DNA of 64,000 bases from Kribbella sp. ALI-6-A (GCF_001984195.1 NZ_MTQN01000012.1:1-64000), one strand, 5' to 3'. Shown: positions 39,696 to 49,453, counted from the stretch's first letter. A program made the numbers and translations. The notes: generated from the letters alone by a model not told the origin.

Positions 39696-40814
39696 GTGCT
39701 GCCAACGATCGGACGTCGTCTCGCTCCCCAGCCCACGACCGGCAGCCTCGCGGCGCCGGAGTGGCTCGAAGCCCAGCTCGTCACCACCCGCGAACTCGTC
39801 GCCGACTTCACGCACCGCCGGAGCACCGAGTACTTCGTGGCGCCCGGCACCGCCGTGCTCCGGGAGACGCTCGCCGAGTTCGTTGTCAGTGGCAAATATC
39901 TGCGGTCGACCTTCGCCGCGCTCGGCTGGCTGTGCGGCCGGCCCGAGTCCCGGCAGGCCCTGAAGGCGGCAGCCGGCCTGGAGCTGCTGCACGCCTTCGC
40001 GCTGATCCAGGACGACGTGATGGACGAGTCGGCCACCCGGCGCGGCGCGCCGACCGTGCACGTCCGGCTCGCGGACTGGGCTGCCGACCGGCTCGTTGAT
40101 CCCGCCCGTTTCGGCCGATCGGCCGCCGTCCTGCTGGCTGACCTGTGCCTGGTGTGGTCGGAGCGGATGTTGCGCGAGTGCGGCCTGCCACGGGCCTCGC
40201 TCGACCGCGCCTGGCCGGTCTTCGACCTCATGCGGAGCGAACTGGCCGTAGGCCAGTACGGCGACCTCCTGAACGAGGACCTCCACACCGCCCAGCTGGA
40301 CGACGTACTCGACGTCGCCCGGCGCAAGTCCGGCAACTACTCCGTACGCCGTCCACTCGAGCTCGGCGCCGCTCTCGCCGGCTGCGGCCCGGCCGTCACC
40401 GCGGCCCTCGGCCAGTACGGCGCCGCGATCGGCGAGGCGTTCCAGCTGCGCGACGACGTGCTCGGCGTTTTCGGCGATCCGGCCGTCACCGGCAAACCGA
40501 TCGGTGACGACCTTCGCCAGCACAAGGCCACCACGATTGTCGTCGCGGCCCGCGATCTCGCCGGCCACCACCAGGCCGAGCAGCTCCAGAAGCTCGCGCG
40601 CGACCGCCCGGCGCCGGGCTCGCAGGAGGATGCCTGGGTCGAGCAGTGGCAGGACCTGATCCAGGCGTGCGGCGCCGCGAGCTGGGCCGAGGAGGCGATC
40701 GCCGGCCGGGTCCGAACCGCCCGAGCCGCCCTGGACGCCGAGCCCTCGATCCCCGAGCTGCCGCGTGAGACCTTGGAGTTCCTTGCCGACCACTGCACCA
40801 GCCGGACCCGGTGA
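39696..40814 (+). CDS. crtE: Geranylgeranyl diphosphate synthase, CrtE
   Basis: 372 residues from GTG 39696, chosen for GGAGG 8 nt upstream; the frame is open earlier. The first aspartate-rich motif is DDVMD (ALIQDDVMDESATRRGAPT), the second DDVLGVFGD, with the usual KSGNYSVRRPLELGA and GKPIGDDLRQHK around it. Two residues separate Asp pairs as in short-chain prenyl synthases. It makes C20 diphosphate from C5 units for carotenoids. First gene of the eight-gene crt operon; crtI overlaps its stop by 4 nt (GTGA). Confidence 0.9.
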   Translation: MLPTIGRRLAPQPTTGSLAAPEWLEAQLVTTRELVADFTHRRSTEYFVAPGTAVLRETLAEFVVSGKYLRSTFAALGWLCGRPESRQALKAAAGLELLHAFALIQDDVMDESATRRGAPTVHVRLADWAADRLVDPARFGRSAAVLLADLCLVWSERMLRECGLPRASLDRAWPVFDLMRSELAVGQYGDLLNEDLHTAQLDDVLDVARRKSGNYSVRRPLELGAALAGCGPAVTAALGQYGAAIGEAFQLRDDVLGVFGDPAVTGKPIGDDLRQHKATTIVVAARDLAGHHQAEQLQKLARDRPAPGSQEDAWVEQWQDLIQACGAASWAEEAIAGRVRTARAALDAEPSIPELPRETLEFLADHCTSRTR

Positions 40815-42322
40815 CTTGGATGCGCACAGTCGAAGGTCGTACCGATCGCGTCGTGGTCGTGGGCGCCGGGTTCTCCGGCCTCGCGGCCGCGCTGCATCTG
40901 GCCGGGCGCGGCCGGACCGTCACCGTGCTGGAACGTGCCGGCTTCCCCGGCGGCCGGGCCGGCCGGCACCAGATCGACGGGCACCACTTCGACACCGGCC
41001 CGAGCGTGCTGACCATGCTCGACGTGCTCGACGACACCTTCGCCGCGGTCGGCGCCGACCGGCGTGACCACCTCAGGCTGACCGACCTCGACCCGGCGTA
41101 CGACGCCCGCTTCGCCGACGGCAGCAACCTGCTGGTGCACCGGGACCCGGAGGCGATGGTGGAGGCGGTCCGGGCGTTCGCCGGTGATCGCGACGCGACC
41201 GGCTACCGGCAGCTGCGGGCCTGGCTGCAGACGCTGTACCGGGTCGAGTTCGACCGCTTCGTCGGCGCGAACTTCGACTCCCCGCTCTCGATGCTGTCGC
41301 CGCAGCTCGCCCGCGTCGTCGCCCTGGGCGGCTTCCGCCGGCTCGACCCGGCGATCGCCCGGTTCGTCCAGGACGAACGCCTGCGCCGGGTCTTCACCTT
41401 CCAGTCCCTGTACGTCGGCCAGTCGCCGCAGGCCGCGCTCGCGCTGTACGCCGTGATCACCTACATGGACACCGTCGCCGGCGTGTACTTTCCGGCCGGC
41501 GGCGTCAGCGCGGTCCCGGACGCGCTCGCCGCGGCCGCGACCAAGGCCGGAGTCCAGATCGAGTACGGCGCCAGCGTGCGTCAGCTGGAAGGCTCGGGCC
41601 GCCGCGCGACCGCCGTACACACCGAGGACGGACGCCGGTTCGCGGCGGACGCGGTCGTGCTCACCACCGAACTGCCGGTCAGCTATCAGTTGCTCGGCGG
41701 TGCCCCGCGTCGACCGGTCGCGTTGCGGGCGGCGCCGTCGGCCGTCGTACTGCATGCCGGGCTGGATCGGGTCGTCCCGGAGCTGGCTCACCACACGATC
41801 TCGTTCGGGGCGGCCTGGCGTTCGACGTTCCGCGAGCTGATCGAGACCGGCGAGCTGATGCGCGATCCGTCGCTGCTGATCACCCGGCCGACGGCAACCG
41901 ACCAGCGGCTCGCGCCACCGGGCCGGGACACGATCTCGATCCTGGCGCCCGTGCCCAACCTCGCGCACCGCGGCCAGCCGGACTGGGACCGCGACGGCGA
42001 CCGGTACGCCGACGAACTGATCGACCTGGTCGACCGCCGGCACCTCCCGGGCCTCGGCTCCGCCATCACGGTCCGGCATCTGCTCACCCCGGCCGACTGG
42101 GCTCGCCAGGACATGGTCGCCGGTACGCCGTTCGCCTGGTCGCACTCGTTCGCCCAGACCGGCCCGTTCCGGCCGGGCAACTTCCCGCGCCGGACGGAGA
42201 ACGTCGTCCTGGCCGGGGGCAGCACGGTTCCCGGCGTCGGCGTCCCGACGGCGCTGCTGTCCGGGCGCCTGGCCGCCGATCGCATCACCGGTCCGCTCAG
42301 CTCGAGAGGAGAGATCGCATGA
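40811..42322 (+). CDS. crtI: Phytoene desaturase, CrtI
   Basis: 503 residues. The dinucleotide site is VVVVGAGFSGLAAALHLAGR followed by VTVLERAGFPGGRAG, and the C-terminal FAD motif is NVVLAGGSTVPGVGVPTALL, both standard for bacterial CrtI. It introduces double bases into 15-cis-phytoene to give lycopene (or neurosporene) in the membrane. The length matches the family. The gene is coupled to crtE and to crtB by 4-nt overlaps. Confidence 0.92.
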   Translation: MTWMRTVEGRTDRVVVVGAGFSGLAAALHLAGRGRTVTVLERAGFPGGRAGRHQIDGHHFDTGPSVLTMLDVLDDTFAAVGADRRDHLRLTDLDPAYDARFADGSNLLVHRDPEAMVEAVRAFAGDRDATGYRQLRAWLQTLYRVEFDRFVGANFDSPLSMLSPQLARVVALGGFRRLDPAIARFVQDERLRRVFTFQSLYVGQSPQAALALYAVITYMDTVAGVYFPAGGVSAVPDALAAAATKAGVQIEYGASVRQLEGSGRRATAVHTEDGRRFAADAVVLTTELPVSYQLLGGAPRRPVALRAAPSAVVLHAGLDRVVPELAHHTISFGAAWRSTFRELIETGELMRDPSLLITRPTATDQRLAPPGRDTISILAPVPNLAHRGQPDWDRDGDRYADELIDLVDRRHLPGLGSAITVRHLLTPADWARQDMVAGTPFAWSHSFAQTGPFRPGNFPRRTENVVLAGGSTVPGVGVPTALLSGRLAADRITGPLSSRGEIA

Positions 42323-43296
42323 GCGCTGCCGAGCTAGACGCCGCCCGCATCACCGATCCCCGCCTGCGGCACGCCTACCTGCGCTGCCGGGAACTGAACG
42401 CCGAGCACGGCAAGACGTACTTCCTCGCCACCCGAATGCTCGCCCCGGCGCAGCGCCCGGCGATCCACGCGCTGTACGGTTTCGCCCGCTACGCCGACGA
42501 CATCGTCGACCTGCCTCCCGCCGGCGCGACCCCGGACGACGTCGAGACCGCGCTGACCGCGGTCGCCGACACCCTGCAACGCGGTCTCGCCGGTGAGCAC
42601 TGCGACAACCCGGTGCTGGCCGCGGTCGTCGACACCATCCACCGCTACGCCATCGACCAGTCGCTGTTCGACGACTTCCTCACCTCGATGCGGATGGACC
42701 TCACGGTCGAGCGGTACGCCACCCGGCCCGAGCTCTACCGCTACACCCGCGGATCGGCCGAGGTGATCGGTCTGCAGGTCCTGCCGGTCCTCGGCACCGC
42801 CGTACCGCGTGCCGAGGCCGAACCTGCCGCTGCGGCGCTCGGCCTCGCGTTCCAGCTGACCAACTTCCTCCGCGACGTCGCGGAGGACTTCGAACGCGGC
42901 CGGATCTACCTGCCCCTGGACGAGCTCGCGGCGTACGGCGTGGACGAGGACCGGCTCGGGTGGTGCGTGACGGGCCGGCGGACCGAGCCGCGCGTGACGC
43001 AGGCGCTGCGCGCTCAGATCGCGGCCACCCGGGCGGTCTACGCCGAGGCGGTGCCCGGGATCGACCAGCTCGCGGAGGTCTCCAGGCCCTGCGTGCGGAC
43101 GGCGTACGTGCTGTACTCGGAGATCCTGGGACGGATCGAAGCGGCCGGTCACGACGTGTTCACCCGCCGCGCCCATGTGTCGACCGCCCGCAAGGTGACC
43201 GTCGGGGCGGCGGCGCTGGCGCAGGCGGTCTGGGTACGGCGGCGCCGGGGGCTCGGCCGTCGACCACTGGCGAACGGCAAGGTGACCAGCACGTGA
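42319..43296 (+). CDS. crtB: Phytoene synthase, CrtB
   Basis: 325 residues of the squalene/phytoene synthase family. The two Asp-rich motifs are present: YADDIVDLPP and LRDVAEDFERGRIYLP; YGFARYADD and TNFLRDV are the family signatures. It joins two geranylgeranyl diphosphates to phytoene. The ATG overlaps the crtI stop, and the GTG of the first cyclase gene overlaps its own stop. Confidence 0.92.
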   Translation: MSAAELDAARITDPRLRHAYLRCRELNAEHGKTYFLATRMLAPAQRPAIHALYGFARYADDIVDLPPAGATPDDVETALTAVADTLQRGLAGEHCDNPVLAAVVDTIHRYAIDQSLFDDFLTSMRMDLTVERYATRPELYRYTRGSAEVIGLQVLPVLGTAVPRAEAEPAAAALGLAFQLTNFLRDVAEDFERGRIYLPLDELAAYGVDEDRLGWCVTGRRTEPRVTQALRAQIAATRAVYAEAVPGIDQLAEVSRPCVRTAYVLYSEILGRIEAAGHDVFTRRAHVSTARKVTVGAAALAQAVWVRRRRGLGRRPLANGKVTST

Positions 43297-43646
43297 GCGA
43301 CCACTGGCAGTACCTGATCGTGATGGCGGCCTGCGTGGCGATCACGCTGCCGCTCGAGTTGATCGGCGCCCGGGTCTATCGGCGGCCGCGGCGCTGGATG
43401 CGGGCGCTGCTGCCGGTACTGGTCGTCTTCCTGGTCTGGGACGCGATCGCGATCGCGGCGGGCGTGTGGAGCTACGATCCGGCGTACCTGACCGGCCTGA
43501 CGCTGCCGTTCCGGATTCCGGTCGAGGAGCTGGTGTTCTTCGTGGTGGTGCCGACCTGTGGGCTGCTCACCTACGAGACCGTGACGCTGATGCTGGCGCG
43601 GATCGAGCGGTACCGCGGCGCCCGGCGCGAAGGGGTGCGGTCGTGA
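43293..43646 (+). CDS. crtYc: Lycopene cyclase subunit, CrtYc-like
   Basis: 117 residues with three membrane helices. The motif FRIPVEELVFFVVVPT contains the conserved P-x-E-E of heterodimeric lycopene cyclases. In corynebacteria and Mycobacterium-type systems two such small proteins form the cyclase. It starts at GTG 43293 inside the crtB stop. Together with the next gene it should convert the psi ends of lycopene to beta (or epsilon) rings. Confidence 0.85.
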   Translation: MSDHWQYLIVMAACVAITLPLELIGARVYRRPRRWMRALLPVLVVFLVWDAIAIAAGVWSYDPAYLTGLTLPFRIPVEELVFFVVVPTCGLLTYETVTLMLARIERYRGARREGVRS

Positions 43647-43963
43647 TCGGGTACACCCTGCCGGCCGTGCTCGCGGTGATCGTCGTGGTCGTGGCCGAAC
43701 TGGCCTGGCTGCGGACCGGGCTGTTCCGGCGGCCGGCGTACTGGATCAGCATGGTGATCGTGTTCGGGTTCCAGATCCCGGTGGACGGCTGGCTGACCAA
43801 GCTGGACGCGCCGATCGTGCTGTACGACCCGGACCACGTGACCGGGGTGCGGTTCCCGTGGGACATTCCGATCGAGGACTTCGCGTTCGGCTTCGCACTG
43901 GTCACGGCGACGCTGCTGCTGTGGGTGCGAGCCGGGGCGGCGGCGCGGAAGGAGACGTCATGA
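43643..43963 (+). CDS. crtYd: Lycopene cyclase subunit, CrtYd-like
   Basis: 106 residues with three helices. The matching motif is FPWDIPIEDFAFGFALV (P-x-E-D), pairing with the P-x-E-E of the upstream subunit. GTG 43643 overlaps the previous stop. Which half is c and which is d follows gene order. The unfused pair sits where many actinobacterial clusters have a single CrtY or a fused protein. Confidence 0.85.
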   Translation: MIGYTLPAVLAVIVVVVAELAWLRTGLFRRPAYWISMVIVFGFQIPVDGWLTKLDAPIVLYDPDHVTGVRFPWDIPIEDFAFGFALVTATLLLWVRAGAAARKETS

Positions 43964-44685
43964 GCAACGGGTTGCCGCGCGCGGAGGTGCCGGCGGCGTT
44001 CGACGTCGGGGCCCGGGCCTACGACCGGCTGGTCGGCGCCAATCCCGGGTATCACCAGCAGCTGCGGCTGTCGGCGTCCCGGCTTCGCCTGCCTCGGGAC
44101 GGCGCCGGGCTGCGGATCCTGGACGCAGGGTGCGGCACGGGAGCGTCGACCGCGGCGCTGCTGGCGGTGGCTCCGAAGGCGGAGATCGTGGCCTTCGACG
44201 CGTCAGGCGAGATGCTGGCGCAGGCTCGGGCGAAGGACTTCCCGCCGTCGGTGCGGTTCGTTCACAGCTCGATGGAGGAGCTCGCGTCGGCGGGGATCGA
44301 CGGGCCGTTCGACGGTTGCCTGGCGGCGTACCTGATCCGCAATCTGGCCGAGCCCGATGACGGACTGGTTGCCCTGCGCAACTTGCTGCGGCCGGGCGGC
44401 CGGCTGGCCGTGCACGAGTACTCCGTGGCCGACTCGCGCCGCGCGCGGCTGGTGTGGGACGCGGTGTGCTGGAGCGTGATCATCCCGGCCGGGCGGATCA
44501 CCACCGGGGACGCGTCGCTCTATCGGCACTTGTGGCAAAGCGTGCGGCACTTCGACGGGGCACGGGCTTTCCGGGAGCGGATGCTCGCGGCGGGCTTCGC
44601 GCAGGTCGAGGTCGGGGCGATGTCGGGATGGCAGCGCGGGGTCGCGCACACCTTCACCGGCGTACGGGCGGAGTCGGGACGATGA
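43960..44685 (+). CDS. SAM-dependent methyltransferase, CrtT-like
   Basis: 241 residues, class I methyltransferase of the UbiE type. Motif I is LRILDAGCGTGASTAALL, the acidic ribose-binding end is AEIVAFDASGEMLAQA, and GYHQQLRLSASRL lies upstream. A methyltransferase (crtT) occupies the same place in Streptomyces carotenoid clusters. Which position or carboxyl it methylates is not established. It is coupled by 4-nt overlaps to both neighbours. Confidence 0.82.
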   Translation: MSNGLPRAEVPAAFDVGARAYDRLVGANPGYHQQLRLSASRLRLPRDGAGLRILDAGCGTGASTAALLAVAPKAEIVAFDASGEMLAQARAKDFPPSVRFVHSSMEELASAGIDGPFDGCLAAYLIRNLAEPDDGLVALRNLLRPGGRLAVHEYSVADSRRARLVWDAVCWSVIIPAGRITTGDASLYRHLWQSVRHFDGARAFRERMLAAGFAQVEVGAMSGWQRGVAHTFTGVRAESGR

Positions 44686-46262
44686 CCTGGACCGGGCCGA
44701 CCGACCCACGTGCGGAACGGCATGCCCCGCCGGCGCCGGCGCGGCCGGGAACGTCGGCGGACCTGACCGGCTCGGCGGGAGTCGGGCCCCGGCGGGTGGC
44801 GGTGATCGGTGGCGGCATCGCGGGCCTGGCCGCCTCCACCGCGCTGGCGGAACGGGGAATCCAGGTCTGCCTGCTGGACAAGGAGCAGTACCTCGGCGGC
44901 CGGGTCGGCGCCTGGCCGCATCGCCTGCCGGACGGCACGCCGGCCACGATGAGCCGGGGATTCCACGCGTTCTTCCGCCAGTACTACAACCTGCGCAGCC
45001 TGCTGGCTCGCACGGACTCCGCCCTCGACCGGCTCACTCCGGTCGACGACTATCCCCTGATCGACACCGCGCACCGGACCGACACGTTCCGCGGGTTGCC
45101 GCGCCGCCCGCCGTGGAACGCCATCGCCTTCGCGCTCCGCAGCCCGACCTTCACGGTCCGGGACTTCGTCGGACTCAACCCGCGCGCAGCGTTGCCGTTG
45201 GCAACAGTTCGGGTGCCGGACGTGTACCACCGGCTCGACACCACGACCGCCGCCGAGCTGCTCGACGCCATCAACTTCCCGGCCGCCGCCCGGCATCTCG
45301 CGTTCGAGGTGTTCTCGCGCAGCTTCTTCGCCGCTCCGGACGACCTGTCCGCGGCCGAACTGGCGGTGATGTTCCACCTCTACTTCCTCGGATCGTCCGA
45401 GGGCCTGCTGTTCGACGTACCGACCGACACGTTCGACGCGGCGTTGTGGGAGCCGCTGCGTCACTACCTGAGCCGGCTCGGCGCCGACGTTCGCACCGGT
45501 ACGCCGGTCAGCGCGGTCGAGCCGGGTGGCGACCGGCGGTACCGCGTTCACCTCGACGGCGACGCGGTGGACGTCGACGCTGTCGTGATCGCGGCCGACG
45601 TCCAGGGGTTGCAGCAGCTCGTGCGATCGTCACCAGGGCTCGGCACCGCGGACTGGCGGGACCAGGTCGCGGCGCTTCGGACGGCACCACCGTTCCTGGT
45701 GCACCGGTTGTGGCTCGACCAACCCGTCGCGCCCGAGCGGCCGGCGTTCCTCGGCACCGGTGGCTGGGGACGCCTGGACAACATCTCGGTGCTGAACCGG
45801 TACGAGAACCAGGCCCGGCAGTGGGCTGCGACCAGTGGCGGATCCGTCGTCGAGCTGCACGCGTACGCCGCCGCGACGGGAACCGCGGCCGGCAGCAGCG
45901 CCGAGGTTCCGGCGATCGCCCGCGAGCTCGAGGACCAGCTGCACGTGATCTATCCCGAGACCAAGGCGGCCGGGGTCGTCGACGCGGTGTCGCTGTGGCG
46001 CGACGACTGCCCGCTGTTCGCGCCGGGCAGTTTCGCCGACCGGCCGACCGTGGCGACGCCCGATCCGGGCGTTGTCCTGGCCGGCGACACGATCCGCATC
46101 GATCTACCGGTGGCCCTGATGGAACGCGCCGCGACCACCGGCCTGCACGCGGCCAACCTGTTGCTGGCCGGCTTCGGCGTGACCGGCCACACCCTGATGA
46201 CCGTGCCCAACCGTGGCCGGCTCCGGGGGCTGAGCCGTTTCAAGTCCGAGGAGGATTCGTGA
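44682..46262 (+). CDS. crtU: FAD-dependent carotenoid desaturase/methyltransferase, CrtU-like (isorenieratene synthase)
   Basis: 526 residues. After a Pro/Ala-rich lead of about 35 residues comes VAVIGGGIAGLAASTALAER and LDKEQYLGGRVGAW. SRGFHAFFRQYYNLRSLL is highly typical of CrtU proteins, which rearrange and aromatise the beta ring to the phi end group of isorenieratene. The C-terminal FAD motif is VVLAGDTIRIDLPVALMERA. A beta ring from CrtYc/Yd is the expected substrate. Coupled to the methyltransferase and to the Rieske gene. Confidence 0.85.
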   Translation: MTWTGPTDPRAERHAPPAPARPGTSADLTGSAGVGPRRVAVIGGGIAGLAASTALAERGIQVCLLDKEQYLGGRVGAWPHRLPDGTPATMSRGFHAFFRQYYNLRSLLARTDSALDRLTPVDDYPLIDTAHRTDTFRGLPRRPPWNAIAFALRSPTFTVRDFVGLNPRAALPLATVRVPDVYHRLDTTTAAELLDAINFPAAARHLAFEVFSRSFFAAPDDLSAAELAVMFHLYFLGSSEGLLFDVPTDTFDAALWEPLRHYLSRLGADVRTGTPVSAVEPGGDRRYRVHLDGDAVDVDAVVIAADVQGLQQLVRSSPGLGTADWRDQVAALRTAPPFLVHRLWLDQPVAPERPAFLGTGGWGRLDNISVLNRYENQARQWAATSGGSVVELHAYAAATGTAAGSSAEVPAIARELEDQLHVIYPETKAAGVVDAVSLWRDDCPLFAPGSFADRPTVATPDPGVVLAGDTIRIDLPVALMERAATTGLHAANLLLAGFGVTGHTLMTVPNRGRLRGLSRFKSEEDS

Positions 46263-47263
46263 AGAACCCGATCACCCGACTGGTGCCGGCGAAGTGGCCC
46301 GCGCGCTGGCCGGTGCAGTGGTTGCCGCGTGAACCCTGGGCGCGGCAGCAACCGACGTACCGCGACGCCTCGCCGCCGGTGATCGAAGCCGCGGTGAAGC
46401 GGGCCGAGGCACAGCCGTCGGGCAACTGGTTCGTGTTCGCCGCCAGCCGCTCGATCGGTTCGGCGAAGCCCGTCGCCGTTGAGGTCGGCGGTGTCGAGCT
46501 GGTGGCCTGGCGGCGTACGGACGGCACGCTGCGCGTCGGGCCCGGTGCATGCCCGCACCTCGGCGCGCCGCTGGCCGCGGGCAAGGTGGACGACGGACAG
46601 GTCGTCTGCCGCTGGCATGGTCTGGCCGTCGGCGACGAGGGCCGCTTCGGCTGGCTCAGCTATCCGAGCCACGACGACGGCGTGCTGTGCTGGGTTCGCC
46701 TGGATCAGGTCGGGCGTGAGGAGCCCACTGATCTGCCGACCGTGCCGGAGCGGCCGGTCGGGCTGCAGCTCGACGCGGTTGCCACGATGACCGGGTACTG
46801 CGAACCGGTCGACGTGGTGGCCAACCGCCTCGATCCCTGGCACGGCGCCTGGTTCCACCCGTACTCGTTCTCGGACCTGCGGGTGCTGCAGGTGCCGCAA
46901 GAGACCGACGACCGGTTCCTCGTCGACGTCACGTTCCGCCTCGGCGGCGCGCTCGGCGTACCGGTGCGGGCGGAGTTCATCTGTCCCGGGCCGCGCACGG
47001 TCGTGATGCGGATCCTCGAGGGCGAGGGTGCCGGGAGTGTGGTGGAAACCCACGCCACGCCGATCGGCCCGGCCCGCGACGGCCGGCCTCGCACCGCGGT
47101 GATCGAGGCGACCGTCGCGACCTCGGAGCGCCCGGGTTTCCAGCTCGCCCGTCGCGCCGCTCCCCTGCTGCGGCCGGCCATGACCTGGACCGCCGCCCGC
47201 CTGTGGCGCGACGACCTCGCCTACGCCGAGCGCCGGTACGCCCTGCGCAGCCGAGGTCGTTGA
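46259..47263 (+). CDS. Rieske 2Fe-2S protein, DUF5914 type
   Basis: 334 residues. The Rieske cluster ligands are clear: ACPHLGAPLAAG (C-x-H) and VVCRWHGLAVG (C-x2-H). The rest matches DUF5914 proteins that accompany CrtU in Streptomyces; NRLDPWHGAWFHPYSF has a His/Asp pattern like the mononuclear iron site of ring hydroxylases. It may hydroxylate or otherwise oxidise the carotenoid end group. Last gene of the operon; no terminator hairpin is evident in the 9-bp gap to the convergent ATPase gene. Confidence 0.85.
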   Translation: MKNPITRLVPAKWPARWPVQWLPREPWARQQPTYRDASPPVIEAAVKRAEAQPSGNWFVFAASRSIGSAKPVAVEVGGVELVAWRRTDGTLRVGPGACPHLGAPLAAGKVDDGQVVCRWHGLAVGDEGRFGWLSYPSHDDGVLCWVRLDQVGREEPTDLPTVPERPVGLQLDAVATMTGYCEPVDVVANRLDPWHGAWFHPYSFSDLRVLQVPQETDDRFLVDVTFRLGGALGVPVRAEFICPGPRTVVMRILEGEGAGSVVETHATPIGPARDGRPRTAVIEATVATSERPGFQLARRAAPLLRPAMTWTAARLWRDDLAYAERRYALRSRGR

Positions 47264-47272
47264 GCGTCCCTG

Positions 47273-49387
47273 CTACCGGTCCGGGGTCAGGTGGACCCGG
47301 CGCAGCAGCTGGGCGTTGGCGGCAACGACGATCGTCGAGGCCGACATCAGCACGGCGCCGACCGCCGGGCTGAGCGTGAACCCTGCCCAGGCCAGTGCTC
47401 CGGCGGCGAGCGGGATCGCGACGACGTTGTAGCCGGCCGCCCAGGCCAGGTTCTGGATCATCTTGCGGTACGACGCCTTGGACAGCCGGATCACGCCGGC
47501 GACACCGCGCGGGTCCGACGACGCGAGCACGACTCCGGCCGACTCGATGGCGACGTCGGTGCCGGCGCCGATCGCGATGCCGACGTCGGCGCGCGCCAGC
47601 GCCGGTGCGTCGTTGACCCCGTCGCCGACCATCGCCACCGTCAGGCCGCGGGACTGCAGCTCGCTGACGGCCTTGTCCTTGTCGGCCGGCAGCACCTCGG
47701 CGAACACCTCGTCGACGCCCTCGCGGAAGCCGAGGTCGACGGCCACCGCGCGGGCGACCGGTTCGGCGTCACCGGTGATCATGACGATCTTGGCGACGCC
47801 CGCCGCCCGGAGCTGCTCGACGGCCTCGCGCGCCTCGGGCCGGACCTCGTCCTCCAGCGCGATCGCACCGGTCGCGACCGACGTCGATCCCTCGACCCGC
47901 AGCAGGTAGAGCACGGCGGCTCCCCGCCCGGACCACTGCTCGGCCCGGTCCCGCAGGACGCTCGGCACAGTGGCGTCCAGCTCCCGCAGCAAGGCCGGCC
48001 CGCCCACCGCGTACGTCGTACCGTCGACTGAGGCCTGGACACCGCGACCGGTGAGTGACGTGAAGTCGCCGGCCTTGGCTCGTCCTCCGCGCTGATCGGC
48101 GGCCGTGACGATCGCCCGTGCCAGCGGGTGCTCGCTGTCGGCCTCGACGGCTCCGGCGATCCGCAGTACTTCCTGCTCGTCGATCCCGTCACCGGCGATG
48201 CCGGTCACCACGTGCTCGCCCTTGGTCAGCGTGCCGGTCTTGTCGAACAGCACGGCCTGCACGGTGCGCATCCGCTCCAGCGCCAGCCGGTCCTTGACCA
48301 GGATGCCCGCCTTTGCCGCGACCGCGGTGGACAGCGCGATCACCAGTGGGATGGCCAGCCCGAGGGCGTGCGGGCAGGCGATCACCAGGACGGTGACGGT
48401 GCGCACGACGGACTCGTCGAGCGTCCCGAACGCCCACCAGGCCAGGAAGGTGACCAGCGCGGCGGCGGTGGCGATGTAGAACAGCATCGCGGCGAACCTG
48501 TCGGCCAGGACCTGGGCCCGCCCACTGGACTGCTGCGCCTCGCTCACCAGCCGCTGGATGCCGGCCAGCGCGGTGTCCTCACCGATCGCGTCGACGCGAA
48601 CCCGGATCGCGGAGTCGGTCGCCACGGTTCCCGCGACGACGCGGTCGCCGACGGTCCGGGCGACCGGCCGCGACTCCCCGGTGATCATCGACTCGTCCAG
48701 CTCGGCCGCGCCGTCCACGATCTCCCCGTCGGCCGGCACCCGCGCGCCGGACCTCACCAGGACGACGTCGCCGACGGTCAGGTCGGCGATCGCGACGGTC
48801 TCGACACCGTCACCGGTGACGCGCTCGGCGTCGTCCGGCAGCAGAGCCGCCAGGGCGGCGAGTGCGCCCTGGGCCTGGCCGATCGCCTTCATCTCCTGCC
48901 AGTGACCCAGCAGCATGATCGTGACCAGCGCCGCGAGCTCCCACCAGAAGTCCAGGTCGAACGCGCCGAGACTGGTGGCGAGCGAGGCGACGTACGCGAC
49001 CGTGATCGCCATCGAGATCAGCAGCATCATGCCCGGAGCCCGGTCGCGGGCTTCCCGGACACCGCCGACCAGGAACGGCCAGCCGCCGTAGAAGAACACG
49101 AAGCTGCCGAGCACCGGACCGACCCAGCTGATCCCCGGGAAGTCCAGCGTGTAACCGAACCAGTCCATCACCATGTGGCTGGTGGCAACGATCGGCAGCG
49201 TGAGCAACAGGCTCAGCCAGAACTTCCGCCGGAACATCTCCGGGTCGTGCCCGGCGTGCTTGTCGTGCCCACCGTGACCGGCGTGCGCGTCGTGGCCTGC
49301 CGCCGGCCCGTGCCCGGCGTGGCTTTCGTGGTCGTGGTGCTCGCCAGGGTGCTGGTGATCCTGGCCGTGAGTGGTGGCCTTCACCAT
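47273..49387 (-). CDS. copB: Copper-exporting P-type ATPase, CopB type (P1B-3)
   Basis: 704 residues. The N-terminus is His-rich (repeated GHDAHAGHGGHDKHAG), in place of a CxxC domain. The membrane metal site is CPH (VIACPHALGLAIPLV), diagnostic for P1B-3. The phosphorylation motif is LFDKTGTLTKGEHVV, the hinge MVGDGVNDAPALARAD, and the actuator loop LDESMITGESRPV. P1B-3 pumps export Cu(II) or Cu(I). A perfect CsoR-type box (49456-49472) lies 69 bp upstream of the start, inside the end of the MFS gene. Confidence 0.9.
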   Translation of the reverse strand: MVKATTHGQDHQHPGEHHDHESHAGHGPAAGHDAHAGHGGHDKHAGHDPEMFRRKFWLSLLLTLPIVATSHMVMDWFGYTLDFPGISWVGPVLGSFVFFYGGWPFLVGGVREARDRAPGMMLLISMAITVAYVASLATSLGAFDLDFWWELAALVTIMLLGHWQEMKAIGQAQGALAALAALLPDDAERVTGDGVETVAIADLTVGDVVLVRSGARVPADGEIVDGAAELDESMITGESRPVARTVGDRVVAGTVATDSAIRVRVDAIGEDTALAGIQRLVSEAQQSSGRAQVLADRFAAMLFYIATAAALVTFLAWWAFGTLDESVVRTVTVLVIACPHALGLAIPLVIALSTAVAAKAGILVKDRLALERMRTVQAVLFDKTGTLTKGEHVVTGIAGDGIDEQEVLRIAGAVEADSEHPLARAIVTAADQRGGRAKAGDFTSLTGRGVQASVDGTTYAVGGPALLRELDATVPSVLRDRAEQWSGRGAAVLYLLRVEGSTSVATGAIALEDEVRPEAREAVEQLRAAGVAKIVMITGDAEPVARAVAVDLGFREGVDEVFAEVLPADKDKAVSELQSRGLTVAMVGDGVNDAPALARADVGIAIGAGTDVAIESAGVVLASSDPRGVAGVIRLSKASYRKMIQNLAWAAGYNVVAIPLAAGALAWAGFTLSPAVGAVLMSASTIVVAANAQLLRRVHLTPDR

Positions 49388-49453
49388 GATCCGTCCTCTC
49401 CGCGTCCAGAGTGGGGGCGGCTATCGCGCCACCGCCTCACCACCCTGTGAACA

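Noticed and set aside
40337..42145. 602-residue minus-strand open frame across crtE and crtI
   Set aside because: Antisense shadow; both plus-strand genes carry diagnostic motifs and a coupled overlap.
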